From Ctena decussata (taxonomy: Eukaryota > Mollusca > Bivalvia > Lucinida > Lucinidae), in the NCBI GenBank assembly GCA_963989385.1, contig OZ022508.1:52739087-52803086 (forward strand): a stretch of 64,000 nucleotides of DNA. Direction: 5' to 3'. Positions 56,109 to 64,000 of the stretch are shown piece after piece; position 1 is the stretch's first letter, and every line of letters begins with the position of its first letter. The notes under the pieces were generated by a model, which was not told the origin of the DNA, searched no databases, and worked only from the letters and a program-made list of their open reading frames with translations. The position numbers and the translations under genes were made by a program.

Positions 56109-56713
56109 AATCTGTTTGTATTTGGGAGTGTTAAAAAGGTTGATTGCAATTTGTCTTAATGACACGCAAATGCATGCATTATAATTGAATTGATTTATAT
56201 ATATTTCATATTTTGACCTGTGTTTCATAAAGCGATTCCCTTTTAATCATTTGCATTCATAATTTTAAATTCAGGTTATTGGTGTTATCATTAATGACAC
56301 TATAAACATCTACCTCACCCTAATTATCTTGATAAATGACAGTAAAACGATTTATTATTCTTTTTCCTCTTATGAAACAGAAGACATTTCCTAAATGGAA
56401 ATAAATAAATTATTTACACCATAAACGCGTCGATAAAGCCGTCATTATCATACAAGTTTTCACTTATCGTATATTATTTGGCTGTACAAGTGTGTTTTCC
56501 ATAACTAGGGTGACCTCAGATATATTATGAAATTTAGCTATGAGATGGGTTTTCGCTTCTAAAATAACTCCAAAATCTAGATCCGTCTTATATGCCGGAT
56601 CTAGATTTTCAGGACTGTTTTGGAAGCAAAAGCCATGTTTTGTAATTGAAAAAATACGGTACATACAAAACGCCATACTTCAACACACAAACACAGTCTA
56701 TCAAAGTACAATA

Positions 56714-56763
<50 letters not shown>

Positions 56764-57127
56764 CTTTCTAGGTCAAAAGTTCCTATACATGAAATTTCTT
56801 GTGTTTCCATGGCACCTGCGAAATTAATGAGCATTTACTTTTTGCTAATTTCAGAAGAGTATTCATATACCTATTAAACAGACCCTTTCGTTTTGCTTTC
56901 TTATGACTGCACATGCTACAAGTGTAGTTTGAACATGCATGGGGTAATTTTTCATTTTCGCAGAAAAACATCATTAAAATTGTTCAGTTTCAAAGTCATT
57001 TCATTTCTTGACCATGGTCAGGAGTTCATCTTCTTTCTGCAAATCTCCTCATTGGATATGTGGTCCTTCTACGAAATGTTCAATAACCTTCGGTGGCATC
57101 TTATCTCAAAAGCCTGCGTTCATTTCT
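56109..57127. other. Non-coding stretch with CT microsatellite and palindrome
   Basis: A (CT)n run spans 56717-56760 and gives false Ser/Leu and Arg/Glu frames. A palindrome, AAAATCTAGATCCG and CGGATCTAGATTTT, lies at about 56571-56606. Confidence 0.5.
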
Positions 57128-57995
57128 CTAGCTCTTGTGCCAATGCCCACAATTCTCAGGCATACAGAAATATCGAAATGACAAGGGGCACATTAGTTTC
57201 ACCTTTGATCCAAGAGATATGTTGTTCTCTCTCCAAATTGGCCTCAGCTTTGTAAGAGCTGCAGTGGCTTGTTCAATCCTTGAAAGAGCCTGCGGTTTTG
57301 AGCCATCATCTGAGACAAGTGCATCAAGGTATCCGAAGCTTGCTACAGTACCCAGGTTATGTCCTGTTGATCTAGCCTTGGATGCCATTGGCGCTGTTTG
57401 TCAGCAATTTGGTCTTCTCAGCACGTATCTCCATCTTATACCTTTTGCAGGTTTTGTCGAGACTTTCAACTAGTGCCTCTAGTTGTTGCTCTATCTCAGC
57501 TAGAGCTTCTATGTCATCGGCCAACCGCAGAACCGCCTATGCTAGCCTCCATCAAGATTTTCCAGAGGATCAGACATAATCCGTTCGAGAAAAAGATTGA
57601 GTAGGGTGGGTGACAGAAGACATCCGTGTCTTACTCCAACTGTTGTTCTGAACCATTCTCCTGTGCTACCATTTATCAAGACTGCACCTGTAGCCTTGTA
57701 GTAGAGCGGCTCAATGGTGCGAACTAGATTTGCACTGATATTGTACTTCCGCATGGTGGCCCATGAGGCTGCAAGCCAGACCCTGTCAAAGGTTTTTTTT
57801 TTAATCAATGAAGACATGGTACAGATTCTGCTGATGATGGAGCTACTTTTCACGCAGGATTTTGAGGCTGAATATCTGTTCGTTGGTGCTCCGTCCGGAT
57901 CTAAAGTCAGCTTGTTATTCAGCACTTATCTCTTTCGCTCGGGGTTTACGCCTGTTCATGATGACTTACGACCTTTTTATACCTTTTACTAGTAA
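57128..57995 (-). pseudogene. Decayed LINE reverse transcriptase
   Basis: Minus-strand pieces give the RT order: VIMNRRKPRAKEISAE, then QADFRSGRSTNEQIFSLKIL, LYHVFID and KKTFDRVWLAASWATMRKYN (catalytic region), RTTVGVRHGCLLSPTLLNLF, then, after a gap where the ADD motif should be, LDALVSDDGSKPQALSRIEQ and KLRPIWRENNISLGSKVKLM. At least three stops and two frameshifts interrupt it, including an A-run (57788-57802) that shifts frame beside the catalytic Asp motif. The clade is different from the 40-43.7 kb LINE. Confidence 0.8.
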
Positions 57996-58222
57996 TTGTT
58001 GGTATGAGCAGAAAGCTCCATGTTGAGGCAGCATTCGATTGTCTACAGTTTGTCTGTCTGTCGGTTTACACTTTCAAACATTTTCTCCTCTGAAACCCTG
58101 TGTCGACTGAGGACAAATTCCATAGGATGGGGGAACGAAAGTTTGTTCGAGGGATCCAAGTCACGTAACCAAGATATACTGAGGAGATTGTTTTGAAACT
58201 TGAACAAAAAGTTTTTGCAATA

Positions 58223-58600
58223 CACTGTAAAAATCGCGCTTTGCTATAAAACATAAATGGTTACATGTTTAGGTGTAAACATGTTTAGGAAAATGTCATA
58301 TAGCTAAACACGTACATGTTTTCTATTATTTTCCCGGACAAAGACTGCTAAACACGTTTGATTCTGTTACGCGTTTCGGGTGAATCCATTCTCTCTTTTC
58401 CCCGTTGAAGAACGTAAAAAAAAGAGACGAAAATGTTGACAGAGGAAATTTTCAAAGTAAAAGGTAAATATAAACATTTCTGTACATGTTTAATTTCTAA
58501 ACCTAAACCTAAACATGTTGCAAATTGAACACGTTACGATTTAAACACATAAAAAACCAGACTGCATTTTTGCATTGATTCTAAACACATTTTTACAGTG
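58223..58600. mobile_element. MITE-like element with CACTGTAAAAA ends
   Basis: CACTGTAAAAA at 58223-58233 is mirrored by TTTTTACAGTG at 58590-58600, and TA flanks both ends (58221-58222 and 58601-58602). The 378 bp interior is non-coding and rich in AAACATGT/ACATGTTT words. TA flanks suggest a transposase of the Tc1/mariner type or another TA-targeting group. Confidence 0.6.
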
Positions 58601-58602
58601 TA

Positions 58603-59312
58603 GTGACAGTAGATTTCATTTAGATTTCCAAGCATTTTTCTACTCTTACCTTCTACCAAAAGTCGCCAGATTTTTGTAAAAGCCAATACCATCAGGATTT
58701 CTTATTGGCAGTTACAGGCCAATTTAAAAGTGTAAAATATAAGCGCTGGCGCATGTGCATTGAGCGTTTCACTTTGTCTGTGGTGTCTTTAATCAAAGAG
58801 GACTTGTTAGAAATCGGAAACTTGTTAAAATAATCAGAAGTTTTAAAACAACACCATTTTCAACTTTAAATAATGGTTTTGCTCACAAATTGTAAATAGA
58901 AATACGAAATTTTATCGCTACAAGACCTCTCTCTCTCTCTCAATAAATTTCATTTCCATACAAAACGTCATAGGCCTGCATCAACACAGTTTAAGTGTAC
59001 TCGATTTCGCGACGGGGTTATTTTGAGTAAAAGAAAATAAACAGAAAATTTATTGGTACAAGAACGAACACACACACACACACACAAACACACACTTCTT
59101 GTCTTTTGTCCTTTTTCTGTTCCTTTCAATTACACTAATTACTTGAGTCAAACCTATTATTCAAAACAGATGCAAATAAGACCATTACTAATTCGTGCGT
59201 TTGATGTAAATAACTATATTTTTAAAGTGACACCAATAAACTTCAGAACCTATTGTGTGTCAGTAGTCTTCAACTTGTTATTGGAATTACCGACGCCATT
59301 TTCAACAAGACG
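58603..59312. other. Non-coding stretch with CA microsatellite
   Basis: (CA)n at 59068-59095 and a short (TC)n tract near 58930. No gene recognised. Confidence 0.45.
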
Positions 59313-59487
59313 GAGCGGCGGTAGTGTAGTGGATAACGCGCTGGACTACCAATCCAGGGACGCAAGATCGATCCAAAGCTTTTCCGGTCTTCTGGGTGAG
59401 ACTTTAAACCGAGATTCCATCTCAGTATGGCCTAGCTGTTGGTGCGACGTTTAACCCGAGATCACTCATTCACTCACTCCCTCACTA
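59313..59487 (+). repeat. tRNA-derived SINE
   Basis: The 5' part resembles a tRNA: A-box-like GTAGTGTAGTGGATAACGC, an anticodon-type hairpin CTGGA/TCCAG with loop CTACCAA, and a B-box-like GATCGATCC. A SINE body follows (TGGGTGAGACTTTAAACC, GTTGGTGCGACGTTTAACCC), ending in a TCACTCATTCACTCACTC tail. RNA polymerase III promoter boxes are inferred from the tRNA likeness. It would depend on a LINE enzyme for movement. Confidence 0.75.
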
Positions 59488-60039
59488 TTATTGACTGAGA
59501 AGAAAGATCAGACGCCATGCTTAGTCATGCATACTAGCGATTTCCATAATGAGTAAAGTAAAAACAAGGTTATGTTAGTCATCTGATATTAAGATCGCAT
59601 TTCATTCGCGATCTTTGTATCAAAACGTCAAGATTTTTCCCATCAGTAAGGGTTACGTTGTCCTGAACGTCATTGGACAACGTTACTCAACGTATCAAAG
59701 TTAGTGGCATATCTAATCTTCTGAGCCGGGGTGGTTAAACCACCTAACAATAACGTTAGTTAACGAGATGTTAAATTTTCTAGCCATGATGTTGTAAGCA
59801 AACACGCTGCCAAAATGTGAAGAGCCTCGCATTTTTTCTAGCAGAAAGTATTAGCTGTGTACTAGAGGAGTTACCAAATCCTCAACTAATGATGCATTGA
59901 ACATGACGTCATTATAGATCGATTTTTTCCTTAGAAGCATATAGCAGAGAATTAGATTATTTGAAAATGAAATTAAAGGTTTGAGAAAATCACTCTTTTC
60001 CATTGTATAAATTTCAGGTAGCATGTCTATTAAAATTCC
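59488..60039. other. Non-coding stretch with a small hairpin
   Basis: A hairpin-capable CGTTGTCC and GGACAACG pair lies near 59655-59690. No gene. Confidence 0.4.
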
Positions 60040-60240
60040 AGTGAAGCATGGCATACACTGTTAGCCATGCTTCGATGCCAGTGACGTCATAGATATGTTA
60101 CCATAGCAACTATGGATTTATCAACTGTTACGCTTAGTACCCTGGCATAATGACGTCTCAATTATGTCACATGAGCTCTTAGTTGCTATGGTAACAGATA
60201 TTGGTATCAGAGCAAGGCAAACAATGTTTGCTATGCTTCG
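60040..60240. repeat. Foldback element carrying paired X-box-like sites
   Basis: Inverted pieces GAAGCATGG and GCTATGCTTC, with GTTACCATAGCAAC (60097-60110) mirrored by GTTGCTATGGTAAC (60182-60195). Both match the RFX X-box form GTTRCCATRGYAAC. A TGACGTCA site (60082-60089) lies between the outer and inner arms. Confidence 0.6.
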
Positions 60241-60499
60241 CCAATTTTTCAATAACATTACAAACTGAAATTCTTTCAACAGAAACTTCGGATTTTCTCA
60301 AACAAATATTCTAAAGTCATTTAATTCTGTGTGAAATCGCAATTCCTCGTAAGAACTGCATCGCTACGATGGTTCTAATGAGGAGTAACAGCATATGTTT
60401 TCGTTGAGACTCAAGAAAATATATCTCAGGAATTATCCTCAAAACAAACTAAAAAAGTACTGATTTTAGAAATTGAAGTTACCATCCTTGTCATGTCCT
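60241..60499. other. Short unassigned stretch
   Basis: No gene or repeat recognised in this interval. Confidence 0.35.
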
Positions 60500-60652
60500 G
60501 GGTCCGAGGTTATTAAACTTGAGTATAATCTCAAACTCAAAATAAAGCACACTGATTGGCTGCTTTCGCTTTCGAGCATGTGCTCGGAAGCAACCAATCA
60601 GTGTGCTCTATTTTGAGTTTGAGAATGACTCAAGTTTTATAACCTCTGGGCC
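60500..60652. repeat. Foldback family 3, copy 2
   Basis: The left end GGTCCGAGGTTATTAAACTT mirrors the right end AAGTTTTATAACCTCTGGGCC. The arms contain CTCAAACTCAAAATAAAGCA and CACTGATTGGCTG, with their inverses. The centre GAGCATGTGCTCGGAAGC matches copy 1 at 11601-11735, which lacks part of the arms. Confidence 0.85.
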
Positions 60653-62061
60653 AGACGGTTGATATAAGTCTGTACTGATCGCAAAACCAAGCAGAATTGC
60701 AGCATCTCCATGCATAAACATGCCTGAACAAACAGTAAAGACGAAGCTCAGAGCGAAAGAGCAACTATGGTCAGGGTCAACAGAACTTAAGTCTTTTATG
60801 TCACATTGCCGAATTTCTTAACTCATTGAAGAAATACTTTGAAAACTTGTAATTTGTTAGTACCTATATTAGATTGTATTTGTGCTTACGCTTAATCATG
60901 CTGATATGTATATATTTCTTTTTACCTAGATCACCATTGTCTGTTGTATTGCTATATGTTGTTCAAACGGTGTACTCATGGGCCTTTGGCCTTTTGTATA
61001 ACTAATAAACTCATTGGATCATCACAGTGACTTGTTGGGTTATTAGTGATGTTTATGACCTTGTTAGGCTTCAGACAATTTCAGCAATTTGACCTTAATA
61101 AATATTATAATAAGTATATTTGAATAGTGACTAATATATGTTATTGAAACAAATCGGTATCATTTATGACGTTTGTTTTTCTGTTTTTGCTTTGGATTGA
61201 CACACGGTGTTTTTCCAAATATTTGGACACCCAACTGCCATCTTAAGACTCAGACAAATGAATCTCTCCTACCAGTAGAAGGGTGATAAAAGATGGCAAC
61301 ATTGCATAACCGATCAGACCACTCATTTTAAGAGCAGTCTGATCGGGTCTATACTGTTGCAGTCAGTTGTATGTTTCCGGGTTTGGGTATTTCACCAGTT
61401 GTTCAAACAGAATGTCCCAATATTTTAGTATGTAAGAAGAAATGAGTCTGTGAACTCTTTGCGTGACGGTAGTACTTTTTGGTACTTTTATTTTTCAAGT
61501 TATAAATCATAATTGTCATTGCGTAAATATTAAAAGTAATCGCTCTTATTTCTGTGACTTAATCTTCGTTCACGCGATACAAGTTTCTTTGTCACAGAAA
61601 CTAGAGCAAAGAAAGTTTTTTCAAACATTCTGCGTTCACACGAAAAATGTGACGAAGAATTTTTGTCCAATAAACTTCGCCGAAGAAATATTTGCAGCAG
61701 TTGTCACACGAACAAAGATTTTTTACCAAAGTTACTTAACCCGTGTGAACGGCAAGCACAGGCACATTTTCTTGGTGAAATTCACTTTGTTTAAAGTCAA
61801 ACTGATTTGATTATGAACTTTTTTCATACTTCATCTCCGCAGCTATTTTCTTTAGCATGTTTAATACATACCTCATGACAAACCTTCTCTTCACACAGAC
61901 AAATTTTGTTTGTCACATAAATTTTACCATACAAATTTGGCGGTAAAAAAGTGGCATAAGCATGTATATATTTTCATTCACATGAGCACAGTTTCATTAC
62001 CAAATCCACTTTGTCAAAGAAACTTTGTCCGTGAGCTGGCAAGTGTAAGCAAATACTTGAT
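60653..62061. other. Non-coding stretch, decayed repeat words
   Basis: From about 61550 to 62040, words such as TTTGTCACA, CGTTCACAC, ACTTTGTCCGTGAG and GTGTGAACGGCAAG recur irregularly on both strands, suggesting an old repeat. Open frames of 102-115 codons here lack recognisable domains. Confidence 0.4.
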
Positions 62062-62286
62062 CCGGGCCGCGACACGACAAAACCAGCAAAGGTGTCATGT
62101 GCGCCCAGCGACGACTCAGATCAACTGGGCCGCCCAGTCTGGTCAGAGTTTTCGCAGGACGCATGTAGCTAGCTTCGCCCTTTATCTACAATATCTTAGC
62201 GCACAGCGAAGACTCTGATCAGGCTGGACGGCTGCCCAATCATGATGATCTGGCACATGCCACTTTGTTGGTTTTGTCGTTTTCGA
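62062..62286. repeat. Foldback family 1, copy 4 (diverged)
   Basis: Starts GGGCCGCGACACGACAAAAC and ends CCACTTTGTTGGTTTTGTCG. It carries GTGTCATGTGCGCCCAGCGA, AAGACTCTGATCAGGCTGG and other family 1 blocks, with deletions in both arms. Confidence 0.75.
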
Positions 62287-62645
62287 TTTTATTGACCAGT
62301 ACATGTATCTGACGCCTTTGCTAACTGGCGAAAATCTGATTGTCGCGAGTTTTCTACTAAAATGCGAAAAAGACCATGGTATTTTGTATTCAAACAGTTT
62401 GTGGACACGCAGCTCAGATAACAGACACGAAACAATGGGTAAACCAGTTTTAAAGAGCGGCCGACTTTGAACAGCACACGCGGAGAAATAGACTGATTCT
62501 AGTCGAAGATGCTAGACTCTGAATTCGCCTAGCCATTTTGTTCATATCAAAATTTCACTTCTGTTAAAGTCTTTACTATATCAGCTCTTGACTCCAACAT
62601 TTCCATGTGTTTGAGGCTATGGCTACTGTTTGGGTTTTTACCTAT
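62287..62645. other. Non-coding stretch, no gene seen
   Basis: No supported feature. Confidence 0.35.
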
Positions 62646-62932
62646 GTAATGCAGATATCTGCATTTCAAATATAGATATCTCTATTAATAAATACAGATA
62701 TCTTTATTTTTGTAATTACAGATATCTCTAATTAAAATGCAGATATCTGTATTTGAAATGCAGATATCTTTAATTGAAATGCAGATATTTGTATTTGAAA
62801 TTCATATATCTCTATTTTCAATCATAATAAAGATATTACAGATGTAAATGTAGATATCTGTATTAGAATGCAGATATCTTTATTAAATGCAGATATCTGC
62901 ATTTAAATGAAGATATCTGTATTACATTGGTA
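62646..62932. repeat. AGATATCT tandem array
   Basis: The core AGATATCT (containing the palindrome GATATC) recurs about every 20-35 bases in contexts such as GCAGATATCTGCATTT, ACAGATATCTTTATTT and GTAGATATCTGTATT. About a dozen cores are visible. Because each core is palindromic, the array reads similarly on both strands. Confidence 0.85.
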
Positions 62933-63580
62933 TAAACCAAAACGGGCCGCCATAGGAGGCAGGTATAAAGGCATCAGAGATAATAATGTGAATTTCTAAC
63001 ATCTTGGGCTGACAAAAGTCTAGGTGAAAAAAGTCTGTGTAAACCTAGGCCTGCAACCCGACCGTAGGTATTCAGACAAGCAGACCTTCAAGTGACTCGG
63101 AGAAAACCGGAAGTCGACCTCACGGCACCGGGGTTAGTGTAAACCCAAATCGGACGGCCCGTAGAAATGTAATCAGGGGCACTGGATATAACGAATGTAT
63201 TACAACAATTAAAATACATGATTTTAGTTTATTACGAATATATACAAGTAATATATATATTATTGAAACAAATCCATGACAGAGAACAAAGTAGTTTCAG
63301 CTGAGATGAAAGCCTAGTCATCCAAACTGGAAGACTGGTTGCAATGCGTACTATTGCTGTGTACAAATGACCAAGGGAATAGCTCCCTGGACACAAATAC
63401 GCATGTGCGTATTGAAATTTTGTCAAGCTGACAAAATTTCAACACACTCCTGCGTATTGTATGCTGAAATTTTATAACTTCAACAAGGTTTCAATAGCAA
63501 CTGACAAAAGCTTACTGAAAGGAAAAAAAGAAAAAAAAAAGAAAAAAAAAAAAAAAAAAAAAGAGTCTGTAAGTTTTCTA
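62933..63580. other. Non-coding stretch downstream of the right-hand gene
   Basis: A-rich tracts occupy about 63520-63562. On the minus strand this lies just after the stop codon of the 63581-64000 exon and would be its 3' untranslated region. No clear AATAAA was found close to the stop on that strand. Confidence 0.4.
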
Positions 63581-64000
63581 TCACAAACATTGTCTCGCCG
63601 TGTTTTCCTCGTGTAATTTGGTATTCATAAAGCTTTCTACGAGACTGTCGTCAGTGCTGGATGTTGAAGGAGTTCCATTACTCACTGTCGCTAGAATATT
63701 TCTTATCTTTTCAAAATTGTCCGACTCGGTGGCATGTCTTGGTTCTTTTATCTCAGTGTCCTTAACATATTTGGAGACATTCTGTTTCTGCCCTTCATAA
63801 TTATTTGCTGTAGATGAGTATGAAAACACGTGTGGTTTGAAACCACACGTGTTTACATTCACATCTGCAGAAGTATCGTCCACTTCAATATTATCGTCAT
63901 AAAAATGGTCCTCCCCGGTGACAAGAAATGCTTCATCTAATCCGTACTTGCTGGATTTCGGTGTGCGGCATATTTCGTGAAGATCTGAGTACATAAAAGC
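63581..64000 (-). CDS. C-terminal exon of an unidentified host gene (runs off the window)
   Basis: The minus-strand frame ends at TGA (63581-63583) and is open to the window edge at 64000. An ATG at 63992-63994 is in frame, but the two codons before it are also open, so the exon probably extends further. The 139 or so visible residues are hydrophilic and acidic, rich in Ser, Thr, Asp and Asn, with Tyr-containing motifs (MYSDLHEI, KYGLDEAF, HVFSYSS) and a Thr/Ser-rich patch (NGTPSTSSTDDSLVES). It has no transmembrane helix, no cysteine cluster and no low-complexity repeat. This suits a cytoplasmic tail of a receptor or a disordered C-terminus, but I do not recognise the protein. Base composition looks more coding-like than the surroundings. 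Confidence 0.5.
   Translation of the reverse strand, partial: AFMYSDLHEICRTPKSSKYGLDEAFLVTGEDHFYDDNIEVDDTSADVNVNTCGFKPHVFSYSSTANNYEGQKQNVSKYVKDTEIKEPRHATESDNFEKIRNILATVSNGTPSTSSTDDSLVESFMNTKLHEENTARQCL
63824..63854. repeat. Perfect 31 bp palindrome inside the terminal exon
   Basis: AAACACGTGTGGTTT (63824-63838) and AAACCACACGTGTTT (63840-63854) are exact inverses around one G. Each arm holds the E-box CACGTG. In the reading frame it encodes VNTCGFKPHVF. Confidence 0.9.

Noticed and set aside
56540..56834. Open frames with Ser/Leu and Arg/Glu repeats
   Set aside because: Read-throughs of the (CT)n microsatellite on both strands.
59313..59385. Functional tRNA gene
   Set aside because: The A-box, anticodon stem and B-box are recognisable, but no acceptor-stem pairing or proper T-arm is evident, and a SINE body with a TCAC tail follows.
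62646..62932. CRISPR-like array of palindromic cores
   Set aside because: Spacers are themselves T/A-rich variants of each other and the cores are only 8 bases; no cas genes and a eukaryotic context.

Overview
The window is animal, non-microbial DNA: AT-rich, with no dense coding, no operons and very few long open frames. It is filled with layered transposable elements, palindromic foldback repeats and satellite arrays. I infer a bivalve mollusc. The grounds are the many dispersed repeats of a kind I associate with clam and mussel genomes: foldbacks ending GCCGCGACACGA, and CCGT-rich repeats carrying the GTCCCCGCAACTCCT core. Molluscan-type LINEs, a tRNA-derived SINE with a TCAC tail and a Ty3/Gypsy element of Gmr1-like type fit the same picture. 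The species cannot be fixed from the sequence alone.

Layout. 0-13.8 kb: foldback elements, a 2 x 372 bp tandem duplication, a degenerate tandem array (4.8-6.4 kb), a mariner-type element with TA-flanked 29 bp terminal repeats (6.93-7.90 kb), a nested foldback, and one credible host exon on the minus strand (11.75-12.49 kb) encoding an Asn/Arg-rich protein of 7-residue repeats. 13.85-22.97 kb: a complete, young LTR retrotransposon with 2.24 kb LTRs. Its main frame encodes coiled coil, SCAN-like capsid, zinc knuckle, RGG-type tail, aspartic protease and integrase, with no reverse transcriptase or RNase H anywhere. A TAG stop splits the integrase, and each LTR carries nine perfect TGACGTCA (CRE) sites. 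26.2-29.6 kb: a diverged satellite interrupted by a reversed solo LTR of the same superfamily (27183-28571) with a perfect 5 bp target duplication. 31.1-33.7 kb: molluscan tandem repeats. 35.6-38.6 kb: palindromes, a candidate DNA transposon and a 62 bp minisatellite. 38.9-44.2 kb: three palindrome-bearing repeat units, the third split by a broken CR1/Jockey-type LINE. 45-49 kb: a decayed RNase H LINE, then a 189 bp satellite with dimeric order. 50.6-63.6 kb: more foldbacks, four LINE or SINE relics, a MITE, RFX-like X-box inverted repeats and a GATATC-rich array. 63.58-64.0 kb: the 3' end of an unidentified host gene that runs off the window.

The strongest candidate for something undescribed is the Gag-protease-integrase LTR element. 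It appears to have moved recently although it encodes no polymerase, so it presumably uses reverse transcriptase supplied in trans. Its LTR has gained a CRE cluster and keeps an RNA-hairpin-capable stem that is also conserved in the diverged solo LTR, which lacks the CREs. All comparisons were made by eye; no database search was run.
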